Positions 25,222-34,537 are shown, numbered from the stretch's first letter. The stretch: DNA of 44,535 bases from Candidatus Anoxymicrobium japonicum (GCA_002843005.1 PHEX01000014.1:1-44535), one strand, 5' to 3'. The notes: generated from the letters alone by a model not told the origin. Numbers and translations are program-made.

Positions 25222-26103
25222 TTAATCGGCTAAGGTGCCGTGATCTTTCGTGAACTCCTTGAACTCGCGCATCAGTTTTACCGTCAAAGGCCCCGGCTTC
25301 CCGTCCGCGATCGGCCTGCCGTCAATATGGGTCACCGGCGCGATCTCGGCCGCCGTCCCGGTCAGGAAACACTCATCCGCGGTATAACACTCCACGAGCG
25401 ATAGATGTTCTTCGCGGATCGGAACCCCTGCCTCCCCGCATATCTGGAACACCGCCATCCTTGTGATTCCGTTGAGCGCGCCATCGTTGGTCGGAGGCGT
25501 AATGACTTCCCCATCCAGCACGACGAAAAAGTTGTCCACCACGCACTCGGTGACGTAACCGCTGTCGTTCAACACCAGGCCCTCGTCCGCGCCCGCGTGC
25601 TGCACCTCGATGTGTGCGAGTATGTGGTTCAGGTAGTTGAGCGACTTGATCTGCGGGCTCAGCGAATCCGGGTTGTTGCGGCGGGTCGAGACCGTAACCA
25701 GCTTGAGCCCGCGCTGATACACCTCGTCGGGATATATCTTGATGGTCGACGCGATGATAATGACGCTCGGATTAGCGCATTTGGAAGGACTCAATCCCAG
25801 GTCGCCCTTGCCGCGCGTGATCACCAGCCTCACGTAGCCGTCTGTTATGCCGTTGGCCTTGACGGTCTCGCAGACCTTCGCTTTGAGTTCCGAGAGCGCC
25901 ATCGGGATGTCGAGCCGTATCACCTTCGCGCCGTTGTACAGGCGTTTGAGGTGCGCGTCGAGCATGAAGACGTTGCGGTCATAAACTCGTATGCCTTCAA
26001 ACACGCCGTCGCCGTACAGCAGACCGTGGTCAAAGACGGACACTTTCGCGTCCTCTTCAGGAACAAGCTCACCATCAATAAAAATTTGAAGCCCCATGGC
26101 CAC
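25222..26103 (-). CDS. ilvE: Branched-chain amino acid aminotransferase
   Basis: About 293 residues of fold-type IV PLP transaminase, which performs the last step of valine, leucine and isoleucine synthesis with glutamate as donor. Visible are SVFDHGLLYGDGVFEGIR, the arginine in YVRLVITRG, the PLP lysine in PQIKSLNYLNHILAH, and EGLVLNDSGYVTEC with the PLP-binding Glu, followed by GITRMAV. GGGGAG at the end of leuB lies 6 nt before GTG 26103, which I take as start; ATG 26097 and TTG 26109 are alternatives. It nearly overlaps leuB. Confidence 0.92.
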   Translation of the reverse strand: MAMGLQIFIDGELVPEEDAKVSVFDHGLLYGDGVFEGIRVYDRNVFMLDAHLKRLYNGAKVIRLDIPMALSELKAKVCETVKANGITDGYVRLVITRGKGDLGLSPSKCANPSVIIIASTIKIYPDEVYQRGLKLVTVSTRRNNPDSLSPQIKSLNYLNHILAHIEVQHAGADEGLVLNDSGYVTECVVDNFFVVLDGEVITPPTNDGALNGITRMAVFQICGEAGVPIREEHLSLVECYTADECFLTGTAAEIAPVTHIDGRPIADGKPGPLTVKLMREFKEFTKDHGTLAD

Positions 26104-26105
26104 TC

Positions 26106-27170
26106 TCAACTCCCCTCCCGGACATACCTGACGATAAGGTCGCCCACCTCGCGCGTTCCCATGCCCATCTTTCCAGCCGACAGGCTCTTTATATCACCCG
26201 CGCTCAAAGACCGGATGATCGCGTTCTCGATGCGGGCGGCCGCCTTCTTCTCCCCCAGGAAATCAAGCATCATCTGCACGGCCGCGATCGCCGCGAGCGG
26301 GTTTATCACGTTCTTGCCGGTGTATTTGGGCGCTGAACCGCCTATGGGCTCGAACATCGAAACACCGTCCGGGTTCAGGTTGCCGCCGGCGGCGATGCCC
26401 ATCCCTCCCTGTATCATGGCGCCCAGGTCGGTGATGATGTCCCCGAACATGTTGTCTGTCACTATCACGTCGAACCACTCCGGGTTCTTCACCATCCACA
26501 TGCAGGTCGCGTCTACGTGCGCGTAGTTGGTGGTGATGCCGGGGTACTCGAGCGCGACATCGTTGAACGTCCTCTCCCAGAGATCCTGCGCGTAAGTAAG
26601 CACGTTGGTCTTGCCGCAAAGCGTGACTTTGTTGTCTTTTCCGCGCCGCGCACATGTCTCAAACGCGAACCGGACGCAACGCTCGACGCCCCTGCGAGTG
26701 TTCACAGACTCCTGAACCGCTATCTCGTGCGGAGTGCCCTTGCGGGTGAAGCCGCCCGACCCCACGTAGAGGCCCTCGGTATTCTCACGAATGATAACCA
26801 TGTCGATGTCCTCGGGCCCCTTGTCTTTCAACGGACAATCAACCCCCGGATACAGCTTCACAGGGCGAAGGTTGATGTACTGGTCGAAGTCGAAACGTAG
26901 CCTCAGCAGGATGCCGTGCTCGAGGATGCCCGGCCTGACGTCCGGATGCCCTACCGCGCCAAGGAGTATCGCCTTGAAACCTTTGAGTTCCTCGATCGCG
27001 TCGGCGGTGAGCGTTTCGCCTGTCGCCAGGTACCTGTCTCCACCGTAATCGAAATCCCTGGTCTCGAAATCGAAGCCAGACACCTCGGCTGCCGCCTCCA
27101 GGACTTTCAGACCCTCGCGCGAGACCTCCGGACCGGTGCCGTCACCAGGTATAACCGCTATTTTGTGCAT
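26106..27170 (-). CDS. leuB: 3-isopropylmalate dehydrogenase
   Basis: A 354-residue beta-decarboxylating dehydrogenase. The substrate helix reads LLRLRFDFDQYINLRP, the LeuB-type pattern and unlike the S-x-N of isocitrate enzymes. The segment RENTEGLYVGSGGFTRKGT, the catalytic Tyr/Lys region, the metal aspartates in DNMFGDIITDLG and the NAD loop EPIGGSAPKYTGKNVINP are present. It should oxidise 3-isopropylmalate for leucine and 3-methylmalate for the citramalate route. The ATG start is at 27170, 37 nt after leuD. Confidence 0.92.
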   Translation of the reverse strand: MHKIAVIPGDGTGPEVSREGLKVLEAAAEVSGFDFETRDFDYGGDRYLATGETLTADAIEELKGFKAILLGAVGHPDVRPGILEHGILLRLRFDFDQYINLRPVKLYPGVDCPLKDKGPEDIDMVIIRENTEGLYVGSGGFTRKGTPHEIAVQESVNTRRGVERCVRFAFETCARRGKDNKVTLCGKTNVLTYAQDLWERTFNDVALEYPGITTNYAHVDATCMWMVKNPEWFDVIVTDNMFGDIITDLGAMIQGGMGIAAGGNLNPDGVSMFEPIGGSAPKYTGKNVINPLAAIAAVQMMLDFLGEKKAAARIENAIIRSLSAGDIKSLSAGKMGMGTREVGDLIVRYVREGS

Positions 27171-27207
27171 GCCTCTCCAGTTGCCCCTCCCGCCGGTGAT
27201 GCCGGCG

Positions 27208-27711
27208 CTATGATTGTTTCCTGACGTATTCGATGAGCCCGCCGGCGTCCATAATGCGTTGCATAAACTCAGGATATTTCGCGATCGTGAACGTCTCCCC
27301 TTTCGTCAAATCGTCAATCCTGCCCGCGTCGAGATCCACTTTCAACTGGTCGCCATCATCGATCGCCACGACCGCTTCGGGCGCTTCAATCAACGGCAAT
27401 CCTACGTTTATCGCGTTGCGATAGAAAATGCGCGCATACGACCCGGCAATGACGCACGACATTCCTCCACCTTTGATCGCCAGCGGAGCATGCTCCCTGG
27501 ACGATCCCGAGCCGAAGTTCTCGCCACCCACGATGATATCACCCGGCTCAACCCGATTCACGAACTCGGGGTCGTGTCCCTCCATCAGGTGCCTGCCAAG
27601 TTCGACAGGGTCATTTGAAATCAGGTATGTCGCGGGAAGTATGAGGTCGGTGTTCACGTTATCGCCAAACTTGTGAGCCTTGCCTTTTAGCGTCTCGCGA
27701 GAGGCCATCAT
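27208..27711 (-). CDS. leuD: 3-isopropylmalate dehydratase, small subunit
   Basis: A 167-residue aconitase-swivel subunit. KAHKFGDNVNTDLILPATYL carries the substrate loop, followed by NFGSGSSREHAPLAIK and ARIFYRNAINVGLP. The loop ATYLISND differs strongly from GRYKFKT in the second copy at 39709, suggesting different substrates. The start ATG overlaps the leuC stop as ATGA. With leuC it isomerises 2- to 3-isopropylmalate, and citramalate to methylmalate. Confidence 0.92.
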   Translation of the reverse strand: MMASRETLKGKAHKFGDNVNTDLILPATYLISNDPVELGRHLMEGHDPEFVNRVEPGDIIVGGENFGSGSSREHAPLAIKGGGMSCVIAGSYARIFYRNAINVGLPLIEAPEAVVAIDDGDQLKVDLDAGRIDDLTKGETFTIAKYPEFMQRIMDAGGLIEYVRKQS

Positions 27712-28964
27712 GCTATCTCCCCTGGGTCTGTTATGGCGCCGGTCACCGCCGAAGCCGCGGCAACGGCGGGATTTGACAGGTACACCTCGCTTGTGCGATG
27801 TCCCATCCTGCCTTTAAAGTTCCTGTTTGTCGTAGAGACCGCTTTTTCGCCCGCAGCAAGCACGCCCATGTGACCGCCCAGGCAAGGCCCGCACGTCGGG
27901 GGAGATATCACCGCTCCCGCGTCTAAGAAAATATCGAAAAGACCCTCTTCCATTGAGCGGCGGTAAACGCGCGGGCTTCCCGGAATGATGATTAGCCTGA
28001 CACCTTTCGCGCACTTCTTTCCGCGAAGCACTTCGGCCGCCAGCCTGAGATCCTCAATCCTGCCGTTCGTGCAAGAGCCGATAACCACCTGATCCAGTTT
28101 CACGTGTGGGGCGCTCGTGACGGGCACGGCGTTGCCCGGAAGCGATGGCAGCGCGACCTGCGGCTCGAGCTCGCCAAGGTTGATGTCGATCTCGTCGACG
28201 TACCCGTGCCCGTCCGGCTCGATGCCGCTCTCGGGCGCATTCACCCCGACGTCTTTCAGGTACGTGGCGGCCTTTGAGTCGATCGGGAATATCCCGTTTT
28301 TCGCGCCCGCCTCGATGACCATGTTCGCGACGGTCAGCCGGCCTTCCACGCTTATGCTTTCCACCCCGGGGCCGTCAAACTCAATAGACCTGTAAGTCGC
28401 GCCGTCCACGCCAATGAGTCCGATGAGATAGATAATGAGATCCTTGCCACCGACCCAGCGGCCCGGCTTTCCGGAAAGCCTGACAAGTATCGCCTCCGGA
28501 ACCTTGAACCACGTTTTCCCCGTCGCCATAGCCGCCGCTATGTCCGTGGAACCCATGCCACTCGAGAAGCATCCGAGAGCGCCGTACGTGCAGGTGTGAC
28601 TGTCCGCGCCAATGACAACCGCACCGGGCTCGATCAACCCCTCCTCGGGAAGGAGAACGTGCTCGATCCCCACGTTGCCGCCATCGTAGAAATGTGACAG
28701 GCCCTGTTCGGACGCAAACCGTCTGACGTACGCGCACTGGTCGGCCGACGCGATGTCGCGGTTCGGGGTGAAGTGGTCCAGCACCAGGACAACCTTGTCA
28801 GTGTCAAACACCGACTCGCGAGCGAGCCTGCCGAACTGCTCTATCGCCAGTGGAGCGGTCACGTCGTTCGCCAGAACAATATCCACAGAAATCTCGATGA
28901 ACTCATGCGGCTCGAGAGAATCACGCCCGGCGCGGCGCGCGAGGATATTTCTTGTCTGACTCAT
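27708..28964 (-). CDS. leuC: 3-isopropylmalate dehydratase, large subunit
   Basis: A 418-residue aconitase-family large subunit with a [4Fe-4S] cluster. The cysteine ligands are in GSCTNGRIEDLR and [25 protein letters not shown] and STTNRNFKGRMG are also present. It overlaps leuA upstream and leuD downstream by 4 bp each (ATGA). It sits in the leuA-leuC-leuD-leuB block and so is the leucine (and probably citramalate-pathway) isomerase. Confidence 0.92.
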   Translation of the reverse strand: MSQTRNILARRAGRDSLEPHEFIEISVDIVLANDVTAPLAIEQFGRLARESVFDTDKVVLVLDHFTPNRDIASADQCAYVRRFASEQGLSHFYDGGNVGIEHVLLPEEGLIEPGAVVIGADSHTCTYGALGCFSSGMGSTDIAAAMATGKTWFKVPEAILVRLSGKPGRWVGGKDLIIYLIGLIGVDGATYRSIEFDGPGVESISVEGRLTVANMVIEAGAKNGIFPIDSKAATYLKDVGVNAPESGIEPDGHGYVDEIDINLGELEPQVALPSLPGNAVPVTSAPHVKLDQVVIGSCTNGRIEDLRLAAEVLRGKKCAKGVRLIIIPGSPRVYRRSMEEGLFDIFLDAGAVISPPTCGPCLGGHMGVLAAGEKAVSTTNRNFKGRMGHRTSEVYLSNPAVAAASAVTGAITDPGEIA

Positions 28965-30481
28965 CGCTCAACCTTTTTTCTGATCACCTTGTTGACCGCG
29001 TTCAAGTACGCGCGGGCGCTGGCCTCGACGACGTCAGTAGACAATCCACGGCCCACGACCCGCCTTTCGCCAATGTCGAGCTGCACCGTCACGTCACCCA
29101 GGGCGTCCAACCCGCCTGTTATAGCCTCTACCGCAAACGAATGCAACTTAGCGTCTATGCCAAGCGCTTCCCGTATCGCCTTGCACATAGCGTCAATCAT
29201 TCCATCGCCGATCGCCCTCTCGGTGACGTGTACACCCTCACTTTCCAGCGTGACGGTGGCGCTCGGTGGCGCTTCTTTGCCGCCGCTGTGAACCTCATAA
29301 GCGGTGAGCTTCCACTCCTGCCCCTCGGTTCTCATGTACTCGAGGGCGACCGCCTCGATATCCTCTCCTGAAAGCGAGCTCTTCTTGTCGGCCAGTTCCT
29401 TGAAACGCGCGAACGCCTGGTTGAGCTCTTTCTCGCTGAGGTAGTAACCAAGGCGCTCGAGCTGTTCTGAAAGCGCGTGTCTCCCCGAGTGCTTTCCTAA
29501 GACGATGTCGCTCTCTACGAGCCCCACGCTCACCGCGTCCATTATCTCGTAGGTCGTGGGCTCCTTGAGAACGCCGTCCTGGTGAATGCCGGACTCGTGC
29601 GCAAAAGCGTTCTTCCCCACGATGGCTTTATTTGGCTGAACGGGATAACCGGTAAACAGGCTCACCAATCTGCTTGTCTTGCTTATCTCCGTGGAGTTGA
29701 TGCCTGTGGTCAGGGGAAGCCGATCGTGCCTGACCTTGAGAGCCATCACGATCTCCTCGAGGCTCGCGTTGCCGGCGCGCTCCCCGAGCCCGTTCACCGC
29801 GCACTCTACCTGTCTCGCGCCCGCCTCGCAGGCGGCAAGCGAATTCGCCACAGCCAGCCCGAGGTCGTTGTGACAGTGCACACTGATGGTCACACCCTCG
29901 ATCCCCGGCACATTCTCGATTATGCCTCTCACCAGCTCTTCGAACTCGCCAGGAATAGAGTAACCCACGGTGTCAGGGATATTCAGGACGGTGGCGCCTT
30001 CTTCTATCGCGGCCTGGAGCACCTCATACAGGTACGCCGGCTCACTGCGTGTCGCGTCCATTGGCGAGAACTCGACATCCTGACAATGTGACCGCGCGTG
30101 AGCCACGGCCGACCTCGCCGCGTCCAGCACCTGGCCGCGCGTCATGTGAAGCTGATGCTCGAGGTGAATGTCGGACGTGCTGATAAACGTGTGGATGCGC
30201 GGCCTGGCGGCGGCGCGAACCGTATCCCAGGCCCTGTCGATATCGTCAGCTTTCGCGCGCGCGAGCGCGCATACGACAGACGATTCGATCTTCGACGCTA
30301 TCCGCCTGACAGAGTTGAAGTCCCCCTGGCTCGTCGCGGGGAATCCCGCCTCAATGATATCTACTCCCAGGCGCTGCAGTTGCTCGGCTATCTCCAGCTT
30401 CTCGCGCGCACCCAAACTGATGCCCGGCGACTGTTCGCCATCACGCAAAGTTGTATCAAAAATAGCGATCCTGTCTTCCAC
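28961..30481 (-). CDS. leuA: 2-isopropylmalate synthase
   Basis: A 506-residue DRE-TIM synthase that condenses acetyl-CoA with 2-oxoisovalerate. It shows IFDTTLRDGEQSPGISL, IEAGFPATSQGDF, the metal motif VHCHNDLGLAVAN and NGLGERAGNASLEEI, then a linker and the LeuA dimer regulatory domain (about 385-506) expected to bind leucine. The start is GTG 30481 with AGGAGG 11 nt upstream. It follows the long inverted repeat at 30511-30609, so it may be the head of a separately tuned sub-transcript. Confidence 0.93.
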   Translation of the reverse strand: MEDRIAIFDTTLRDGEQSPGISLGAREKLEIAEQLQRLGVDIIEAGFPATSQGDFNSVRRIASKIESSVVCALARAKADDIDRAWDTVRAAARPRIHTFISTSDIHLEHQLHMTRGQVLDAARSAVAHARSHCQDVEFSPMDATRSEPAYLYEVLQAAIEEGATVLNIPDTVGYSIPGEFEELVRGIIENVPGIEGVTISVHCHNDLGLAVANSLAACEAGARQVECAVNGLGERAGNASLEEIVMALKVRHDRLPLTTGINSTEISKTSRLVSLFTGYPVQPNKAIVGKNAFAHESGIHQDGVLKEPTTYEIMDAVSVGLVESDIVLGKHSGRHALSEQLERLGYYLSEKELNQAFARFKELADKKSSLSGEDIEAVALEYMRTEGQEWKLTAYEVHSGGKEAPPSATVTLESEGVHVTERAIGDGMIDAMCKAIREALGIDAKLHSFAVEAITGGLDALGDVTVQLDIGERRVVGRGLSTDVVEASARAYLNAVNKVIRKKVER

Positions 30482-30510
30482 CCCGAACCAATCCTCCTGT
30501 TAAGTCGCCA

Positions 30511-30609
30511 CTTAACTTTTGGAGGTCAGGTCTTTTTTTAAGTTGCTGGCATTCAGTCCAGATAACGTGTGCCAACTTAAGAAAAAAGACCTGACCCCCA
30601 AAAGTTAAG
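30511..30609. repeat. Long inverted repeat with GGTCAGGTC arms
   Basis: The left arm (30511-30545) and right arm (30573-30609) pair over about 35 bp, with one mismatch and a 2-nt gap, around a 27-nt loop. Each arm contains CTTAACTTTTGG, a GGGTCAGG-like core and a run of six or more T. It lies between serA (stop 14 nt away) and leuA. It could terminate or process the polycistronic RNA. Confidence 0.88.
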
Positions 30610-30623
30610 CGCGTTTTTATTTG

Positions 30624-32222
30624 TCAAAGAGACAGAAACCACACGGCATCAACGCCGTCCTGCGACTCCAGCTCCGTGATCATCTCGCCCGTTAGCGGCA
30701 CATCGAGATTCAGTCCCATCCCGGCTTTCCCGTCAATCGCTTTGCGGCCGACCTGGAGACCGCTTATGTTTATCTTCCGAGCGCCGAGGACTGTGCCCAC
30801 TTTGCCAATCATGCCCGGGCGATCCTCGAACACCACGAACGCCATGTACTCGCTCGGAACAATCGCTATGTCGTAATCGAGCACATTGACGAACATCTCC
30901 TGGTTGACCCCGATAAGTGTCGCGCCGGCCGTGACTGTCGAGTCTTGCTGGATGGCGGTAACCTGTATGCGGTTCACAAAATCACGCGATCGCCTGCTCT
31001 TGCTCTCTTTGACGGTGATGCCTCTCTCCATGGCCAGGACAGGCGCGTTCACGTACGTCACCGCGTCTGAGGAGATGTTCTCAAAAAAACCTTTGAGGAA
31101 AGCGATCGACAACAGCGAGGTGTCGTGTTCGCTGATGTCACCCAGCGTCTCAAACTCTATCTCGTGTATGGCGCCGCGTGTAAAGTTCACAAACAGGCGG
31201 CCAAGCTTCTCGCAAAGGGGCATGAAAGGCCGCAATGTCTCCACAACATCCATTCGCGGCATCGCGATGTTTACCGCGCCGCTGACAAAACCGCCGGTGA
31301 GTCCCGCTGCCACCTGGTCGGCTATCGCCACCCCTGCCTTGTACTGCGCCTCTCTGGTGCTCGCTCCAAGGTGTGGGGTCACGACGACTTCAGGCATCCC
31401 GCACAGCGGGTTCCCTTCCTCGGGAGGCTCACACTCGAATACGTCTATAGCCGCTCCAGCCACCTTGCCATCCTTGATGGCGTTCGCGAGCGCGGCCTCG
31501 TCGACGATGCCGCCGCGCGACACGTTCACGATACGCGCTCCATTCTTGACGATATCGAACTGCTTCTCTGAGAGAAGGTGGAACGTGTCCTTGTTCTTTG
31601 GCACATGAAGTGTAATGAAATCGGCATCGACGAGAACCTCGTCAATGGTGGACTTCATGTCGATGTTATAAATCTTTGCCTTCTGGCTTGAGATGAATGG
31701 GTCGTACCCGATAAGCTTCATGCCAAACCCCGAAGCCCTCTCCGCGACAAGCGCGCCGATTCGCCCTATGCCGATGATGCCCAATGTCTTCCCGTAAAGT
31801 TCGACTCCCTGGTATGCGGAGCGCTTCCACTCCCCCCTGGCAAGCGACGCGCATGCCGCCGGGATATTGCGCGCGGTCGCCATCAGCATCGCCATCGTAT
31901 GTTCCGCCGCTGAGATGATGTTGCTCTCCGGGACGTTCGCGACCATGATGCCCCTCCTGGTCGCCGCGTCAACCGCGATGTTGTCCACTCCTATGCCGGC
32001 ACGGCCTATCATCTTGAGATTGTGAGCTTTCTCGATCGCCTCGGCGTCCACCTGAGTGCCACTACGGACGATCAGCCCGTCATAATCGCCGATCTTCGCC
32101 AGGAACTCGTCGCGCGACATGCCTTCAAAAACGTCGACGTCAAACCGCTCTTTTAGCTTGTCCACGCCCTCAGTGGATATCTTCTCCGCGACCAAAACCT
32201 TCAACCTGGAATTCTTGCCCAT
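30624..32222 (-). CDS. serA: D-3-phosphoglycerate dehydrogenase (long form)
   Basis: A 532-residue enzyme for the first step of serine synthesis, oxidising 3-phosphoglycerate with NAD. It shows GRAGIGVDNI, the Rossmann motif TLGIIGIGRIG, NVSRGGIVDEAAL with the catalytic Arg, FECEPPE with Glu, and PHLGASTREAQ with His. An intervening allosteric domain (about 320-450) and a C-terminal ACT domain (about 455-532, FVVFEDRPGMIGKVG) mark the long, actinobacterial-type form with serine control. It starts with ATG 32222 and is 71 nt downstream of the class V aminotransferase. Confidence 0.93.
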   Translation of the reverse strand: MGKNSRLKVLVAEKISTEGVDKLKERFDVDVFEGMSRDEFLAKIGDYDGLIVRSGTQVDAEAIEKAHNLKMIGRAGIGVDNIAVDAATRRGIMVANVPESNIISAAEHTMAMLMATARNIPAACASLARGEWKRSAYQGVELYGKTLGIIGIGRIGALVAERASGFGMKLIGYDPFISSQKAKIYNIDMKSTIDEVLVDADFITLHVPKNKDTFHLLSEKQFDIVKNGARIVNVSRGGIVDEAALANAIKDGKVAGAAIDVFECEPPEEGNPLCGMPEVVVTPHLGASTREAQYKAGVAIADQVAAGLTGGFVSGAVNIAMPRMDVVETLRPFMPLCEKLGRLFVNFTRGAIHEIEFETLGDISEHDTSLLSIAFLKGFFENISSDAVTYVNAPVLAMERGITVKESKSRRSRDFVNRIQVTAIQQDSTVTAGATLIGVNQEMFVNVLDYDIAIVPSEYMAFVVFEDRPGMIGKVGTVLGARKINISGLQVGRKAIDGKAGMGLNLDVPLTGEMITELESQDGVDAVWFLSL

Positions 32223-32274
32223 CTATCTCTCCAGTCATCGAACTCATGTCCGTAGCTAATGCCAAACTCGTTGC

Positions 32275-32294
32275 GGTAGACGGTGCCTGACCCC
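32275..32294 (-). repeat. GGGGTCA-core repeat, copy 3 (inverted)
   Basis: The same 20-mer as at 10844, on the minus strand. Its first G is the last base of the TAG stop of the aminotransferase gene. Confidence 0.85.
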
Positions 32295-33433
32295 TATAAT
32301 AGCTTTAACGCCGCGGCCACGCCGCGGCCGACCTCTACCGGGTGTCCCAGCTTCTCGAGCGCTAACTCGAGCGCCGCTATCTGGGTAATGATGTCAAACT
32401 GATCGAAAAATCCGACGTGGCCAAGCCTGAATATTTTTCCCTTGAGCTTGCCCTGCCCACCCGCTATGAAGACTCCGAACTCATTGCGCATGAGACTGGT
32501 TATGTCTCCTGCGGAGATGCCGTCCGGCGCCCACACTGAGGTGGCGACAAACGCCCTTGAGCGATCGTTCGCCACGAAACGCAGGCCCAACGCCTCGACG
32601 GCGGCTTGTGTAGCGCGAGCAAACCTCTCGTGTCTCGCATACGTCGCGGGACGCCCTTCTTCCTTTATCATCGCAATCGCCGCATCCAGCGCCTGCACCA
32701 GCGTGATGGCCGGCGTGTACGGCGTCTGCGGCGGCGTCTTCTTCTGCGAGTCGCGCGCCGCTGCAAAAGAGAAATAGTACGAAGGACACCTGGCGGCGTC
32801 AACGGCTTTCCAGGCCCTGTCGCTGACAGCCACAAACGCGAGTCCGGGCGGCGTCATCAACGCCTTCTGCGAGCCACTGACGCAAAGGTCCACGCCCCAC
32901 TCGTCCGTCTTGAGGTCGACCGCGCCGAGCCCGCTGATGGCGTCCACCAGGAAAAGCGCGTCGGTCTTCGCGACGATTCTCCCGAACGCTTCCACGTCGT
33001 TGACTACACCTGTTGACGTCTCGCTCTGTGTGAGCATCACGCCTCTGGCGTCGGGGTTGGCGGCAAGCGCGCGTTCGAGCTCTCCGGGATCCGCGCAGTC
33101 ACCCCACTCGTACTCGACGACCACGACATCAAGGCCAAACGCGCAGGCAATCTCGACAAGCCTTTCGCCGAACTTACCGCCGGCGAACGCCAGCACCCTG
33201 TCCCCCGGCGAGAAGCAGTTGGCGATCGCGCCTTCCATGGCCCCTGTCCCGCTCGACGTGAACAGAAGCACTTCGTTCTCGGTCTGAAATACGTACTTTA
33301 GCCCGTCCAGCACCCGCGCCAGCAACTCCCCGAACTCAGCGGATCGGTGGTGTATCATGCCCACCTGAGCAAGCCCAACGGCGAGTGGCAGAGGCGTCGG
33401 GCCCGGCGTGAATATGTAATCCTTTTTCAACAA
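32294..33433 (-). CDS. Class V aminotransferase, probable phosphoserine (or serine/alanine-glyoxylate) transaminase
   Basis: A 379-residue PLP enzyme of the alanine-glyoxylate/serine-pyruvate group. It shows YIFTPGPTPLP, SSGTGAMEGAIAN, QSETSTGVVND, DAISGLGAVD, the PLP lysine in SGSQKALMTPPG, and a conserved C-terminal RLGHVGFFDQFD. Many anaerobes and Thermotoga-like bacteria use such an enzyme beside serA as phosphoserine aminotransferase; the adjacency here supports that role. Glyoxylate transamination remains possible. The ATG is at 33433. A G/C-run repeat separates it from ilvC. Confidence 0.85.
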   Translation of the reverse strand: MLKKDYIFTPGPTPLPLAVGLAQVGMIHHRSAEFGELLARVLDGLKYVFQTENEVLLFTSSGTGAMEGAIANCFSPGDRVLAFAGGKFGERLVEIACAFGLDVVVVEYEWGDCADPGELERALAANPDARGVMLTQSETSTGVVNDVEAFGRIVAKTDALFLVDAISGLGAVDLKTDEWGVDLCVSGSQKALMTPPGLAFVAVSDRAWKAVDAARCPSYYFSFAAARDSQKKTPPQTPYTPAITLVQALDAAIAMIKEEGRPATYARHERFARATQAAVEALGLRFVANDRSRAFVATSVWAPDGISAGDITSLMRNEFGVFIAGGQGKLKGKIFRLGHVGFFDQFDIITQIAALELALEKLGHPVEVGRGVAAALKLL

Positions 33434-33448
33434 CGCCTCCTCAAAAGA

Positions 33449-33544
33449 TCCCCTCGCTTACCAGGGGGGAGAGACCGGGGATAAACCCCCCTGGCCCCCC
33501 TTGTCAGGGGGGAATCCACCTGGCCCCCCTTGTCAGGGGGGAAT
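33449..33544. repeat. G/C-run dispersed repeats downstream of ilvC
   Basis: Two tandem copies of CCTGGCCCCCCTTGTCAGG followed by GGGGAAT (29-bp period), preceded by a related accaggggggagag segment. Each copy can fold into a 7-bp C/G stem. The cluster ends directly at the ilvC stop codon (33545). Confidence 0.8.
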
Positions 33545-34537
33545 TTATTCGTTGAGCCAGCTCATCATGGAACGTAACTTCCGGCCCAGCTCCTCGATCG
33601 GGTGCGCCGCTTCGACTTTGCGCATCGTGGCGAACGAGGCGCAGTTGGCCTGATTCTCGAGGATCCACTCGGTAGCGAACCTGCCGCTCTGTATCTCTTC
33701 CAGCATCTTTTTCATCTCTGAGCGAACCTCAGGGCTGATGACCCTCGGGCCGCGCGTGACGTCGCCGTACTCGGCCGTGTCGCTCACCCTGGCGCGCATC
33801 CCGCTGATGCCGTGGCGGTGGATGAGGTCCACAATCAACTTGAGCTCGTGGAGGCACTCGAAGTACGCGACCTCGGGCTGGTAACCGGCCGCGACCAGCG
33901 TGTCGAACCCTGCTTTGATGAGCTCGGATGTGCCTCCGCAGAGGACGGCCTGCTCGCCGAACAAATCGGTCTCGGTCTCCTCCTTGAACGTGGTCTCGAG
34001 TACGCCCGCCCTGGCGGCGCCGATACCAAGCGCGTATGCGAGGCCCAGTTCGCGCGCGTTGCCCGTGAAGTCCTGCTCGACCGCTATCAGCGCCGGAACG
34101 CCACCTCCGTCAACGAAGACCTGGCGCACCATGGGGCCGGGACCCTTGGGCGCGACCATGATGACGTCAACGTCCGCGGGCGGGAGTATCTGGTGATAGT
34201 GGATGTTGAAGCCGTGAGCGAAGAAGAGCGCGTTCCCGCTTTTGAGACCCGGCCTGATGCAGTCACGATAGACCTGCGCCTGCTGGTCGTCGGGAATGAG
34301 CATCACGATTATGTCGGCGTCCGCGGCGGCCTGTTCGACGAGCGCTACCGCGAGGCCGGCGGCCTTCGCCTCCTCAACGCCTGGGTCGCCCTCGCGCAAG
34401 CCTACCACTACGTCCATTCCGCTATCTTTGAGGTTCAGGGATTGCGCGTGGCCCTGACTCCCGTAACCGATCACCCCAATCTTCAGGCCCTTCAACACAT
34501 CAAGGTTCGCATCGCTCTCGTAGTACATTTTCGCCAT
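33545..34537 (-). CDS. ilvC: Ketol-acid reductoisomerase (class I)
   Basis: A 330-residue enzyme that isomerises and reduces acetolactate or acetohydroxybutyrate. The Rossmann motif is [17 protein letters not shown]; the cofactor loop reads [11 protein letters not shown], where NADPH-dependent relatives usually have Ser residues, hinting at NADH use. The Mg ligands lie in [13 protein letters not shown] and the C-terminal knot in [15 protein letters not shown]. The start is ATG 34537 behind AAGGAG with 6-nt spacing; an open extension to 34582 is only repeat sequence read as protein. Class I length is normal. Confidence 0.93.
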   Translation of the reverse strand: MAKMYYESDANLDVLKGLKIGVIGYGSQGHAQSLNLKDSGMDVVVGLREGDPGVEEAKAAGLAVALVEQAAADADIIVMLIPDDQQAQVYRDCIRPGLKSGNALFFAHGFNIHYHQILPPADVDVIMVAPKGPGPMVRQVFVDGGGVPALIAVEQDFTGNARELGLAYALGIGAARAGVLETTFKEETETDLFGEQAVLCGGTSELIKAGFDTLVAAGYQPEVAYFECLHELKLIVDLIHRHGISGMRARVSDTAEYGDVTRGPRVISPEVRSEMKKMLEEIQSGRFATEWILENQANCASFATMRKVEAAHPIEELGRKLRSMMSWLNE

